The notes under the pieces: model-generated
The model's input: the letters and a program-made list of their open reading frames with translations, nothing else
Database searches by the model: none
What the model was told of the DNA's origin: nothing
Shown: positions 44,728 through 53,810 of the stretch, piece by piece
Layout of the letters: every line of letters starts with the position of its first letter
Position numbering within the stretch: the first letter of the stretch is position 1
Source of the DNA: Pseudomonas wayambapalatensis
GTDB lineage: Bacteria; Pseudomonadota; Gammaproteobacteria; Pseudomonadales; Pseudomonadaceae
Length of the DNA stretch: 64,000 bases
Assembly (NCBI GenBank): GCA_014268975.2
Contig: CP077096.1
Coordinates: 3,261,501-3,325,500, forward strand
Direction: 5' to 3'
Made by a program: the position numbers and the translations under genes

Positions 44728-45939
44728 TCAAGGCGCCGGGGGTGTCGCCAGAGCATCGCGAAAGCGCTGGCTGCTGGCCAAGGCCAGGCCCAAGCCCAGC
44801 ACCGCCACCACGCCGCCGACCAGGCCAATATTGGCCACGCCGATCTGGCTGCTGACGATACTGCCCAGCAACGCCCCACCGCCGATACCGATGTTGTAGA
44901 TCCCCGAGAACAGCGCCATGGCCACATCGGTGGCGTCGGACGCCAACTTGAGCGTCTTCGATTGCAGCGACAGGCTGAAGCTCAGGATCGCCACGCCCCA
45001 GAACATGCTCAACACGGCGAAGGCGGCGAAGCTCCCCGACAGCGGCAACAGCAGCAACAGGCAAGCGGCCAGACAACCGATCGACCCAACCAGGAAACCA
45101 TGCGGGAAGCGGTCGCTGTAGCGGCTGAACAGCACCGAACCGAGCACCCCCGCCCCGCCGAACAGCAACAGGATCAAGGTGGTGTGCTCGCCACTGATCT
45201 GCGCCACATGCAGGGCGAACGGTTCGATGTAGCTGTAGGCGGTGAACTGTGCGGTGATCACCAGCGTGACCAAAAGATAGGTGATGACCAGGGCGCGCCT
45301 GCGGAACAGAATCGGCAGGCTGCGCAACGAACCGGAGTTCTGGCTCGGCAGCAAGGGGAGCGACTTCATCAGGCACAGCATGGTCGCCAGCGCCACGCCC
45401 GCAATGCTGAGGAAGGTGATGCGCCAACCCAGCGCCTCGCCCACCACCCGCCCGAGCGGGATGCCCAAAACCATCGCCAGGGTAGTTCCGGTGGCCAGCA
45501 ACCCGAGCGCCTTGGCCTGCTTGCCGGCCGGCGCCACGCGCACCGCCAGCGACGCGGTGATCGCCCAGAACACCGCGTGCGACAAGGCGATGCCGATGCG
45601 GCTGACCAGCAACATGGCGAAACTCTGTGCCATCCACGACAGCAGATGGCTGACGACGAACACCAGGAACACTAACAACAGCAGGCGCCGCCGCTCGATG
45701 TTACGGGTCATCAGCATCATCGGCAGCGAAGCCAGCGCCACTACCCAGGCGTAGATGGTCAGCATGAGGCCCACCTGCGCGGTGGTCATGTCGAAGCTGC
45801 GACCGATGTCGCTGAGCAGTGCCACCGGCACGAACTCGGTGGTATTGAAGATGAAGGCCGCCAGTGCCAGCGCGATCACGCTCAGCCAGCTGCCGCCGCC
45901 TGCCGGTGCAGGAAGGGAATCAGGTAGGGGTCCATTCAT
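44728..45939 (-). CDS. sotB: MFS sugar efflux transporter, SotB family
   Basis: A 403-residue transporter with twelve hydrophobic segments. The first helix carries the family motif [20 protein letters not shown], followed by [19 protein letters not shown]. SotB proteins export arabinose, lactose or thiogalactosides. The ATG at 45939 matches the length of the E. coli protein; an in-frame TTG at 45966 is less likely. It is convergent with the LysE-type gene, with four bases between the stops. Confidence 0.92.
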   Translation of the reverse strand: MNGPLPDSLPAPAGGGSWLSVIALALAAFIFNTTEFVPVALLSDIGRSFDMTTAQVGLMLTIYAWVVALASLPMMLMTRNIERRRLLLLVFLVFVVSHLLSWMAQSFAMLLVSRIGIALSHAVFWAITASLAVRVAPAGKQAKALGLLATGTTLAMVLGIPLGRVVGEALGWRITFLSIAGVALATMLCLMKSLPLLPSQNSGSLRSLPILFRRRALVITYLLVTLVITAQFTAYSYIEPFALHVAQISGEHTTLILLLFGGAGVLGSVLFSRYSDRFPHGFLVGSIGCLAACLLLLLPLSGSFAAFAVLSMFWGVAILSFSLSLQSKTLKLASDATDVAMALFSGIYNIGIGGGALLGSIVSSQIGVANIGLVGGVVAVLGLGLALASSQRFRDALATPPAP

Positions 45940-46134
45940 CGAGGCCAATGCAATCTCCGCAGGCAAAGCGATAGGACGCGCCCCACGTGCCCAGGTTAAG
46001 GACGCGGATGCACGGTTTGTTATTGATAGGAGTACTCGGCATGGTACGCGTCAAGGCCGGGCCTCACAACCGCGCGCGCACGGAGTACCATGACGCACTG
46101 TAGCAACCTGCGGAACAAGGAGTTCGATCCGCTC

Positions 46135-47427
46135 ATGGACAAGCAACACCCTCAGCAGCAGTGGCAACAGGCAATCACCGCCTACGCCGAGGCCGTCAAC
46201 CGCCATGTTGCGCAAGGTCGCGCACCAGGGCACGACCCAGCACAAGCGCCCTGCCCACCGGCCATCGACCACCTGCTCGAGGCCTGGCAGCTCGCCCTGC
46301 ACGCGATCAACAGGCCTGGCATCGACGAGCACCAGCGTCAGTTGTTTCGCGAAGCCTGGCCGCCCGCCCATGATCCCTTGCTGCCACTGCTCCAGAGCCA
46401 TGGCCAAGGTATCGCCAATGTGCTGCTGCTCGATGACGGCCGCTTGCTGGCACGCATCGGCATGCCCCACGACAAGGGCCAGGTGGTGCAGATCGACCGC
46501 AACGGGGTGACCCCGATGATCAGCGTCGAGTATTTCGGTCGCTGCCCGCGACGACGCTACTTCGCCCTGGCCAATGCCGAGGGCGTACGCATCACCGACG
46601 GCTGGGGCGGCCCGCAGGTCGCCCGGCTGTCCTGGCCCCATGGTTTGGAAGGCCTGCCACCTGGCTACCCGTTCGATCCCTTCGACCTGCCACCCGCCCC
46701 AACCCAGCTTCTCCCCCTGCCGGATGGCCAACGGGTGCTGCTGGTCAGCCGCGAGGGCATCTTCCTGCTCACACCTCAAGGTGCCACCCGCCTGCTGCGC
46801 CGCGAAGCAGATATCCTGGCGCAACTGGCCGACGGCACCGACCCTGACGACATCGCGCTCACCCTGACCCTGGCCCATGCGGCACTGTCGCCGGATGGCC
46901 GAAGGATCGTGCTGGGCGAGCAACGCGGCAACCACCAGCTACTCGACGAGCACCTGGAGCCGCTGGCCGAGATCGTCCCGGCGGGCGAGTATCCGCACTT
47001 TGCCCTGTTCAACCACCGCGGCGACCAGTTGCTGCTCAATGCCTGCCAGGGCGACGGCGGGGCCAGCCTTGGCGTAACGCTCGCCAATCTTGCAACCGAC
47101 CCACAGATCTCGATGCTGCAGGAAGGCGTGCAGATTCATGCTGGCGTCGCACGCGAAGGTGAGTACATCGTCGGCGATGCCCAAGGCTATCTGCGCGGCT
47201 TCGGCGAAGACGGTGGTGCACACTGGCAGCATTACCTGGGGTCGGCCATCAGCGCCATGGACATCAGCGCCGATGGCAGCACCCTGGTCGCGGCCAGCCA
47301 TGCCGGCTTCATCTCGCTGATCGCTTTGGACAGCAAACGACCTGCCTGGCAGATCGGCACCGGCGAACATGCCGAATTGCGCCGCTGGCTGTTCTGGAAA
47401 GGGTGGGAGAAGGCAATGGTCTGGTAG
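46135..47427 (+). CDS. Hypothetical protein with WD40-like repeats
   Basis: A cytoplasmic protein of about 430 residues. The first 80 residues are helical (QQWQQAITAYAEAVNRHVAQ). The rest has repeated beta-propeller strands such as DDGRLLARIGMPHDKGQVVQ, PDGRRIVLGEQRGNHQLLDE and SAMDISADGSTLVAASHAGF, the WD40/quinoprotein-like pattern. There is no signal peptide. A start at 46090 (GGAG upstream) is also possible. No enzymatic motif was seen. It stands alone and is followed by a REP-type hairpin. Confidence 0.75.
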   Translation: MDKQHPQQQWQQAITAYAEAVNRHVAQGRAPGHDPAQAPCPPAIDHLLEAWQLALHAINRPGIDEHQRQLFREAWPPAHDPLLPLLQSHGQGIANVLLLDDGRLLARIGMPHDKGQVVQIDRNGVTPMISVEYFGRCPRRRYFALANAEGVRITDGWGGPQVARLSWPHGLEGLPPGYPFDPFDLPPAPTQLLPLPDGQRVLLVSREGIFLLTPQGATRLLRREADILAQLADGTDPDDIALTLTLAHAALSPDGRRIVLGEQRGNHQLLDEHLEPLAEIVPAGEYPHFALFNHRGDQLLLNACQGDGGASLGVTLANLATDPQISMLQEGVQIHAGVAREGEYIVGDAQGYLRGFGEDGGAHWQHYLGSAISAMDISADGSTLVAASHAGFISLIALDSKRPAWQIGTGEHAELRRWLFWKGWEKAMVW

Positions 47428-47444
47428 CCCCTGTACTGGCCGCA

Positions 47445-47482
47445 ATCGCGGGACGGTTCGCCGCTGCGACTCGTCCCGCGAT
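47445..47482. repeat. REP-like inverted repeat
   Basis: ATCGCGGGAC (47445-47454) pairs perfectly with GTCCCGCGAT (47473-47482), with GGTTCGCC in the loop. It lies between convergent genes and may also act as a terminator. The same arms recur in the repeat at 55954-56063. Confidence 0.75.
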
Positions 47483-47499
47483 GGGGATAACCGCCCGGA

Positions 47500-48552
47500 T
47501 CAGGCCTGCAAGGTCGCCATGTCGATCACGAAGCGGTACTTCACATCACCCTTGATCATCCGCTCGAACGCCTCGTTGATATCGCGGATATCCAGCATCT
47601 CGATATCGCAACTGATCCCATGTTCGGCGCAGAAATCCAGCACTTCCTGGGTTTCGGCGATGCCGCCGATCAAGGAGCCGGCCAGCACCCGACGCTTGAG
47701 TACCAGGTTGGCCGCATGCACGGGCGGATCGACCGGCTCGATCAGGCCGACCAGGATGTGCACACCGTCGAACTTCAGGGTTTCCAGGTAGGGATTCAGG
47801 TCGTGTTGCACCGGAATGGTGTCGAGCAGGAAGTCGAAACGACCTGCTGCCTCGCGCATCTGCGCCTCGTCGGTGGAGACGATGACATGATCGGCGCCCT
47901 GGCGGCGGGCTTCCTCGGCCTTGGCCGGGGAGCGGGTGAACAGTGTCACCTCGGCGCCCAGGGCCTTGGCGAACTTGATGCCCATGTGGCCCAGGCCGCC
48001 CATGCCCAGCACGCCGACCTTGTGCCCAGGCCCCACACCGTGGTGCTTGAGCGGTGAGTAAGTGGTGATGCCCGCGCAGAGGATCGGCGCGGCGCTCGGC
48101 AGGTCCATCCCTTGGGGGATACGCAGAACGAAGTGCTCGCTGACCACGATGCTGCTGGAGTAGCCACCCAGGGTATTGCTGCCGTCGATACGGTCGGGAG
48201 TGGCGTAGGTCTGGGTCGGCCCTTCCAGGCAATACTGCTCCAGGTCCTGTCGGCAAGCCTCGCAATGGCGGCAGGAATCGACCATGCAGCCGACACCGAC
48301 GAGGTCACCGACCTGGTACTTGCCGGCCTTTTCACCTACAGCGGTGACACGACCGACGATCTCGTGGCCGGGCATCAGTGGGTACACGGCAAAGCCCCAC
48401 TCATCGCGGGCCTGGTGAATATCGGAGTGACACACGCCGCAGTAGAGGATGTCGATGGCGACATCATCCGGGCGCAGGCCACGGCGCTGGAAGGTCATGG
48501 GCGCCAGCGGCGCGGTGGAAGACTGGGCGGCATAACCGATGGCGGTGTACAT
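47500..48552 (-). CDS. Zinc-dependent NAD(P) alcohol dehydrogenase (YahK/CAD-like)
   Basis: A 350-residue medium-chain dehydrogenase that reduces aldehydes. Catalytic zinc ligands are Cys38 in YCGVCHSDIH and His63-Glu64 in PGHEIVG; structural zinc uses Cys94, Cys97, Cys100 and Cys108. The nucleotide motif is GVLGMGGLGHMGIKFAKALG. It groups with YahK and cinnamyl alcohol dehydrogenases, which mostly prefer NADP. It is divergent from an AraC regulator, with a direct repeat between them. Confidence 0.94.
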   Translation of the reverse strand: MYTAIGYAAQSSTAPLAPMTFQRRGLRPDDVAIDILYCGVCHSDIHQARDEWGFAVYPLMPGHEIVGRVTAVGEKAGKYQVGDLVGVGCMVDSCRHCEACRQDLEQYCLEGPTQTYATPDRIDGSNTLGGYSSSIVVSEHFVLRIPQGMDLPSAAPILCAGITTYSPLKHHGVGPGHKVGVLGMGGLGHMGIKFAKALGAEVTLFTRSPAKAEEARRQGADHVIVSTDEAQMREAAGRFDFLLDTIPVQHDLNPYLETLKFDGVHILVGLIEPVDPPVHAANLVLKRRVLAGSLIGGIAETQEVLDFCAEHGISCDIEMLDIRDINEAFERMIKGDVKYRFVIDMATLQA

Positions 48553-48640
48553 GCTCTGGACCTCGCAATGTTGAAACGATTCAGGCCACGCATTCTGCGC
48601 ATCGAAACGGGCCAGGCCCACAGCCGATCCTCCGGCATTC

Positions 48641-48718
48641 GTGCCTGATTCTCCGGAGTTGGTCGAAGCAATCTGGCGCTGGACTGTCAATCTGCGAAGA
48701 TGCCAGTGTCTGATTCTC
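48641..48718. promoter_or_regulatory. Direct repeat between alcohol dehydrogenase and AraC genes
   Basis: GTGCCTGATTCTC (48641-48653) and GTGTCTGATTCTC (48706-48718) differ at one base and are 65 bases apart in the divergent promoter region. CCAGTG (48703-48708) and CACTGG (48722-48727) also form a dyad next to the second copy. AraC-type proteins commonly bind such direct repeats. Confidence 0.6.
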
Positions 48719-48733
48719 TGTCACTGGTTTGCC

Positions 48734-49639
48734 ATGCAACTGACCCAACACGTCGACGCCAATGCCCCCCTCTGCTCGCTGATTCGCGCCCTCGCGCCGC
48801 GCCCCGGATTCGTCGACACCTACCTGCCCCAGGTCCAGGTGTTGTCGTGGGACCACTACGTGGCCAGCAGCCCGCAGATCTACGAGCCGAGCCTGATCAT
48901 CATCGCCCAGGGCAGCAAGCTCGCACGCCTGGGGCCGCGCACGCTGGAGTACGGTGCCGGGCATTACCTGATCCAGGCGCTTTCAGTGCCCTTCATGTGC
49001 GAAACCTTCGCCACGCCCCAGGCACCCATGCTCGGCGTGGCCGTGAGCATCGACCGCAACGTGCTCAGCGAACTGGTGCAGAACATGGCCCTGCCACCAG
49101 ACCCGGCAGTACAGGCGCAGACGCCGCAGTCGATGAGTTCGGCGGCGCTGGATAAACCGATGCGCGCCAGCGTCGAGCGGCTGCTCGAATGCCTGCAGGA
49201 CCCACTGGATGCCAGAATGCTGGGGGCGACACGGGTGCGCGAGGTGCTGTACACCGCCCTGCGCGGCCCGCAGGCCGGCGTGTTGCGGGCACTGGTCGAA
49301 CAGCAGGGGCACTTTGCCCGCATCGGCGTCGTGCTCGCCTACCTGCGCGACCATTACGCCGAGCCATTGAGTGTCGAAGCGCTGGCCAGCCGCGCCAACA
49401 TGAGCGTTTCGACTTTCCACGAACACTTCAAGCGCTGCACCGAACTGGCGCCGATGCAGTACCTCAAGCGCCTGCGCCTGCTCAAGGCGCAGCAGATGCT
49501 GATCGGCGAGAGCCTGGGTGTGGCCCAGGTGGCGCACCGCGTAGGCTATCAGAGCACGTCGCAGTTCAGCCGCGAGTACAAGCGCGAATTCGCCCGCAGC
49601 CCAGGTGACGAACTGCCCTACCGCAGCCTGCCGGTATGA
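48734..49639 (+). CDS. AraC family transcriptional regulator with AraC_N domain
   Basis: A 301-residue regulator. The N-terminal AraC_N domain contains SWDHYVASSPQIYEPSLIII and YLIQALSVPFMCETFA. The C-terminal DNA-binding part has SVEALASRANMSVSTFHEHF and VAQVAHRVGYQSTSQFSREY. This subfamily is typically divergent from YahK-like alcohol dehydrogenases or aldo/keto reductases and induces them. The ATG at 48734 begins the conserved domain at the usual distance. Confidence 0.93.
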   Translation: MQLTQHVDANAPLCSLIRALAPRPGFVDTYLPQVQVLSWDHYVASSPQIYEPSLIIIAQGSKLARLGPRTLEYGAGHYLIQALSVPFMCETFATPQAPMLGVAVSIDRNVLSELVQNMALPPDPAVQAQTPQSMSSAALDKPMRASVERLLECLQDPLDARMLGATRVREVLYTALRGPQAGVLRALVEQQGHFARIGVVLAYLRDHYAEPLSVEALASRANMSVSTFHEHFKRCTELAPMQYLKRLRLLKAQQMLIGESLGVAQVAHRVGYQSTSQFSREYKREFARSPGDELPYRSLPV

Positions 49640-49685
49640 CCCGGCTCTCAGGCCTGGCGACGGACCATCGCCACGATGCCGGCGC

Positions 49686-50300
49686 TCAGTTCCGCTTTGG
49701 CCAGCCCTGGCTCGACCTCCCCGAGGCCGCTGCCTGTGACAATGCCTCGGCGGCGCCCAAGGGCCACTCTGCCAGCGGCCAGTAACGCCCCTTGCGCGAT
49801 TCATAAAGACCGAACCGGCGGGCATCGAGAAGAAACTCCGGCGCCTGGCCAGCCTCGGGCGGCGGCCCCTGGAAGTCCCGCGACAAGGTCAGGTGCGCAC
49901 GATAGTCACGGGCCTGCCCGGCGATGCCCAGCGGCAGTACCCGCTGCTCCAGGCCGTAGACCAGCTGGCGCAGGCTGGCGGGTGTCTCGCCAGGTTCGAG
50001 CACCAGTGCACCAGCACGTCGCCACACCTGCAGACGGTCGAGCAGCAGGCGTATCGGCGCCCCGGTCCCACGGGGCGTCATGCCGTCAACCGCAGCGCAC
50101 AGCGCCGGCACCAGGGCGGCATCCACATCGCCCAGGAACAGCAACGTCACATGAAAATTCTCGGCCGGTACCGGCTTGCCGGCCCGCAACCCCAACTCAC
50201 GGCGCCACTGGGCAACGGCCCGGCGCTGAGCCTCGGGCAAATCCAGGGCAAAGAAAAGGCGCTTGAAGGGCGCACCGCTTGGGCGTGCATCCTGAACCAT
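49686..50300 (-). CDS. thpR: RNA 2',3'-cyclic phosphodiesterase (2H family)
   Basis: A 204-residue 2H phosphoesterase. Both catalytic HxTx motifs are present: His50-Val-Thr52-Leu in NFHVTLLFLG and His136-Leu-Thr138-Leu in AHLTLSRD. The enzyme opens 2',3'-cyclic phosphates on RNA ends. The start at 50300 has GGAG upstream, and KRLFFALDLP at residues 13-22 is the normal family N-terminus. It is monocistronic and divergent from lpxO. Confidence 0.94.
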   Translation of the reverse strand: MVQDARPSGAPFKRLFFALDLPEAQRRAVAQWRRELGLRAGKPVPAENFHVTLLFLGDVDAALVPALCAAVDGMTPRGTGAPIRLLLDRLQVWRRAGALVLEPGETPASLRQLVYGLEQRVLPLGIAGQARDYRAHLTLSRDFQGPPPEAGQAPEFLLDARRFGLYESRKGRYWPLAEWPLGAAEALSQAAASGRSSQGWPKRN

Positions 50301-50504
50301 CGGAAACTCCTTGATAAGCCAAAGAACCGGGTGACGTGTCGATTCACCAAGCCGCCGGGTTGAATCGTTTGCGCAGACTGCCGACCATTCCACCTTGGTC
50401 CAAAGCGATGTAACAACATTATGTACAAACTGGCGACTCGATTGTTTATGCTGGCGGGCTACAGCCATGGCGCATGGCCATTTTTATTCGACAAGTAACC
50501 GTCC

Positions 50505-51404
50505 ATGAAAATCGCACTCGTACTGATCTTCGTCCTCTCGATCGCCTATGTTCACCTGCGCGGTCGCGTTCGCCACAAGCTGACTCGTCAGTTGGGCGAC
50601 CACTCGAGCTTCCTCGCCCCGGTCAACAGTTTCCTGTACCTGTTCTCCAAGCACCCGGCCAAGCCCTACCTGCCCGTGGAATCGTTCCCCGAATTGCAGC
50701 CGCTCAAGGACCATTGGCAGGAAATCCGCGAAGAAGCCCAGCAGTTGCTGCACGCTGGCGAGATCAAGAAATCCGACAACTACGATGATGTCGGTTTCAA
50801 TTCCTTCTTCAAGACCGGCTGGAAGCGCTTCTACCTGAAGTGGTACGGCGAGAGCCATCCCTCGGCGATGACCCTGTGCCCACGCACCACCGAACTGCTG
50901 CAAGGCATCGGCACGGTCAAGGCGGCGATGTTCGCCACCCTGCCGCCGGGAGCCAAGCTGGTTCGCCACCGTGACCCCTATGCCGGCTCGTACCGTTACC
51001 ACCTGGGCCTGGACACGCCGAACGACGATGGCTGCTACATCGACGTGGACGGCGAGAAGTATTCCTGGCGCGACGGCGAGGCGGTGATCTTCGACGAGAC
51101 CTACATCCACTACGCGGCCAATACCACCGAGCACAACCGTATCATCCTGTTCTGCGACGTCGAGCGCCCGTTGAAATACCGCTGGGCAAGCGCCTTCAAC
51201 CGCTGGTTCAGCCGCAACGTCATGGCCGCAGCTGCCGCACCCAACGATGCCAACGACAAGACAGGCGGCATCAACCGTCTGTTCACGCGCATCTACAAGA
51301 TCCGCGAACGTGGCAAGGCCATGAAGAAACGCAACCGCACCCGCTACTACCTCGAGAAGTGGGCCGTGGTGGCAGCACTGGTGCTGCTGTTCATCTACAT
51401 CTGA
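50505..51404 (+). CDS. lpxO: Lipid A beta-hydroxylase LpxO
   Basis: A 299-residue aspartyl/asparaginyl hydroxylase-family dioxygenase that adds a 2-hydroxyl to the laurate of lipid A. An N-terminal membrane helix (MKIALVLIFVLSIAYV) and a C-terminal one (WAVVAALVLLFIYI) anchor it. Iron ligands are His155-x-Asp157 in VRHRDPYAG and His202 in YIHYAAN. The double-anchor layout is that of LpxO. The ATG at 50505 begins the first helix. It stands alone. Confidence 0.93.
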   Translation: MKIALVLIFVLSIAYVHLRGRVRHKLTRQLGDHSSFLAPVNSFLYLFSKHPAKPYLPVESFPELQPLKDHWQEIREEAQQLLHAGEIKKSDNYDDVGFNSFFKTGWKRFYLKWYGESHPSAMTLCPRTTELLQGIGTVKAAMFATLPPGAKLVRHRDPYAGSYRYHLGLDTPNDDGCYIDVDGEKYSWRDGEAVIFDETYIHYAANTTEHNRIILFCDVERPLKYRWASAFNRWFSRNVMAAAAAPNDANDKTGGINRLFTRIYKIRERGKAMKKRNRTRYYLEKWAVVAALVLLFIYI

Positions 51405-51506
51405 CACTTCCTGCGGCCTCCTAGCCCCTCGGCGAAGAGGCCCGCCCTTCCCCCCATCTTCGACTAGCCTGAAAGCTCCTGTTGCCAACCTGACAAGGTG
51501 AAGACG

Positions 51507-51851
51507 ATGAGCATGATGGACTGGGACGCCTACCGTAAGCAGTTGATGGCCGGCATCGGCGATCTCAAGCAGCTTTCCCCCGACACCGTGGCCGGCTACG
51601 CCACCGCCAGCGCTGCCGGCGCCAAGACCAACCACCTCGACGCCAAGACCCGCGAGCTGATTTCCCTGGCCGTGGCAGTGACCACCCGCTGCGACGGCTG
51701 CATCGCCGTGCACTCGCAGCAGGCGGTCAAGCACGGTGCCACCCGCGAGGAAATCGCAGAAGCCCTGGGCGTGGCCGTGGCCATGAACGCGGGCGCTGCC
51801 CTGGTGTATTCGGCACGGGCGCTGGATGCGGTCGGCAAGGCCGGCAGTTGA
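51507..51851 (+). CDS. Carboxymuconolactone decarboxylase/AhpD-family protein
   Basis: A 114-residue AhpD-like protein with the redox motif TTRCDGCIAVHSQQAVKHGA (CxxC and His), as in small alkylhydroperoxidases. Such proteins are homohexamers that remove peroxides or act in thiol redox relays. The ATG at 51507 follows AAGGTG; an in-frame GTG at 51498 is less likely. A GNAT gene follows after 78 bases. The partner reductase is unknown. Confidence 0.9.
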   Translation: MSMMDWDAYRKQLMAGIGDLKQLSPDTVAGYATASAAGAKTNHLDAKTRELISLAVAVTTRCDGCIAVHSQQAVKHGATREEIAEALGVAVAMNAGAALVYSARALDAVGKAGS

Positions 51852-51929
51852 GGCGCTCGGGCGCCGCAGCACTTGCATGACGGCGCCCATACACCCAGAC
51901 TTGCCGGCCCAGCCCGAGCAGGAACCGAC

Positions 51930-52499
51930 ATGATCCACATTCGCCCCATGACCCCGGAAGACTTCGAACGTTTCTGGCCGACCTTCCAGGCCATCGTCCA
52001 GGCGCGCGAGACCTACGCATACGACCCGCAGATGTCGCAGGAGCAGGCGCGCACGCTGTGGCTGGAGTTTCCGTTGCACACCCTGGTGGCCGAAGAGGAT
52101 GGCGAGCTGCTCGGTTCCTACTACCTCAAGGCCAATGCCGCAGGCCCGGGCGCGCACGTGGGCAATTGCGGATACATGGTCACACCCCGTTCACGCGGAC
52201 GTGGCGTGGCACGGCTGATGTGCGAGCACTCGCAGAAGCTGGCGCGCCAGGAGGGTTTTCTGGCCTTGCAGTTCAATTCGGTAGTGGCGAGCAACGAGGT
52301 GGCCGTGGGACTGTGGCACAAGCTCGGTTTCGAGACCGTCGGGCGCCTGCCCAAGGCATTTCGTCATGCAGCACTGGGGCTGGTGGATTGCCTGGTGATG
52401 TACAAGTGGCTGGCCGATGAGCCAGTGATCGAGAAACCGGCGCTGCTGATCGGACGCAAGAACATCGAGGCGCGGGTGTCGCGGCGCCGGGGCCGCTAG
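51930..52499 (+). CDS. GNAT family N-acetyltransferase
   Basis: A 189-residue acetyltransferase. The acetyl-CoA loop is in YMVTPRSRGRGVARLMCEHS (Q/RxxGxG/A as RSRGRGVA), preceded by HTLVAEEDGELLGSYYLKAN and followed by NEVAVGLWHKLGFETVGRLP, all GNAT features. The start at 51930 has AGGAACCGAC upstream. The substrate is unknown. A very strong hairpin ends the transcript. Confidence 0.92.
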   Translation: MIHIRPMTPEDFERFWPTFQAIVQARETYAYDPQMSQEQARTLWLEFPLHTLVAEEDGELLGSYYLKANAAGPGAHVGNCGYMVTPRSRGRGVARLMCEHSQKLARQEGFLALQFNSVVASNEVAVGLWHKLGFETVGRLPKAFRHAALGLVDCLVMYKWLADEPVIEKPALLIGRKNIEARVSRRRGR

Positions 52500-52517
52500 G
52501 CGCCCTTGAGCCTGCAG

Positions 52518-52555
52518 GGGCAGCCTCGTGCCGCAATCGCGGCACGAGGCTGCCC
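52518..52555. terminator. Strong bidirectional terminator hairpin
   Basis: A perfect 17-bp stem (left arm begins GGGCAGCCTCG, 52518-52534; right arm 52539-52555) with a four-base AATC loop lies between the convergent GNAT and outer membrane protein genes. It should work in both directions. Confidence 0.85.
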
Positions 52556-52584
52556 TTACAAACGGCGTACAACCATCGAAGGCG

Positions 52585-53331
52585 TCAGAACGCCAGGCCG
52601 ACCTTCACACCAAACTCGTCACGCTTGAGCTTGTTGTTGTCGGCAACCGGCGAGTCCTCGTCGATCTTGTACTCGGTACGGGTGTAGTACACGCCGGCCT
52701 GGATCGGCATGCCGCCCTGCTGGTTCATCAGCAGTGTGACTTCGGCATACGGGTTGGTGCGGTCCTTCATGTCGACACTGTCGCTGCCAAAGTCGTCGAC
52801 CTTCAGGCGTGCACGGCCATCGATGGTATGACGGGCGCCAACCTCGACACGCAGGGTCGAGGCGTCGAACTGGTGGTTGTAACCCAGCGCCGCCTTGGCG
52901 AACGGCGACTTGTAGGTCAGCTTGGTATCCAGGTCGTTGATCTCGGGCTCGAAACGGGTCCAGCTGTAGCCACCACCGACGATCACATCGACGAAGTTGC
53001 GCGCATCCAGCGCGGCACGCCAGCCAAGGTCGAGGTCGGCTTGTGCCTCCTTGAGCTTGTTGTCGTTCTTCTTGCCGTACTTGGCTTCGGCACCGATCTG
53101 GTAGATGAAGCCGGACTCGGCCGTCATCTTGTTGCCGAAGTTGGCGAACACACCGCCTTGGCCCAGGTGCTCCTTGTCGGAGTCGCCGCCGCCTTCGAAC
53201 TTGAACTTGTCGTAGGAACCGAGCAGGCCGAAGGTGAACAGGGGCTCGGTGCTGGGAGCTGCCATCGCTGCCAGCGGCGCGCCGAGGAGGGCCAGGGCGC
53301 AAGTGTGACGCAGCAGTTTTCCAGTGAACAT
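52585..53331 (-). CDS. Outer membrane beta-barrel protein of unknown function
   Basis: A 248-residue protein with a signal peptide (ALALLGAPLAAMAAP) and a body of alternating beta strands, such as GGGYSWTRFEPEINDLDTKL, AGVYYTRTEYKIDEDSP and the terminal DEFGVKVGLAF ending in Phe, the mark of outer membrane barrels of eight to ten strands. The start at 53331 has GGAGAC upstream. It is divergent from the riboswitch-controlled TonB receptor. I recognise no specific family, and no link to cobalamin can be shown. Confidence 0.8.
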   Translation of the reverse strand: MFTGKLLRHTCALALLGAPLAAMAAPSTEPLFTFGLLGSYDKFKFEGGGDSDKEHLGQGGVFANFGNKMTAESGFIYQIGAEAKYGKKNDNKLKEAQADLDLGWRAALDARNFVDVIVGGGYSWTRFEPEINDLDTKLTYKSPFAKAALGYNHQFDASTLRVEVGARHTIDGRARLKVDDFGSDSVDMKDRTNPYAEVTLLMNQQGGMPIQAGVYYTRTEYKIDEDSPVADNNKLKRDEFGVKVGLAF

Positions 53332-53500
53332 TCGCAAAAGTCTCCATGACGTTGAATAAAAAAGGGCGAACGAGCGGTTCGAGACAACGTCAGTAGGAAA
53401 AGTTCGAAAAAAATCCAATAAAAACGCGCAACCCTGCAACCCATCACGTTTTTTCGCCCATCCAAACGATTGACTCCCTCCGCGTTCGATGATCAGATGC

Positions 53501-53685
53501 GCGCCAGTTTCAGGTGTCCTGCGCCGCCGTGCGCAGGGTGAAACGGGAAGCCGGTGCGTCTTTGCAGACAAGTCCGGCGCTGCCCCCGCAACGGTAAGCG
53601 AGCGAATCCTTCGACACACCACTGTGCTCATGCATGGGAAGGTGAAGGCTTCACGACCCTCGCAAGCCCGGAGACCGGCCTGACG
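53501..53685 (+). ncRNA. Cobalamin (AdoCbl) riboswitch
   Basis: Contains the conserved blocks in order: CAGGTGTCC near the start, GGGAAGCCGGTG, CTGCCCCCGCAACGGTAA (the core joining region), CACCACTGTG with CATGGGAAGGTG (stem 5/6), and AAGCCCGGAGACCGGCC, the B12 box. It lies 125 bases before the start of a TonB-dependent receptor on the same strand. When coenzyme B12 is plentiful it should shut off the receptor, probably by hiding the ribosome site. The exact expression platform is not resolved. Confidence 0.95.
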
Positions 53686-53810
53686 CTTCTGTTGGCAAAC
53701 CCGCGGTGGGCGGGCGCAGGCCGGTGTTCGCGTGCGCGCCTGCGTGCGTGTCTGCTCGTCTTTGCGTTGTTTCCACCGGGATCCATTCATTCCTGAACCC
53801 CTGGAACGAC

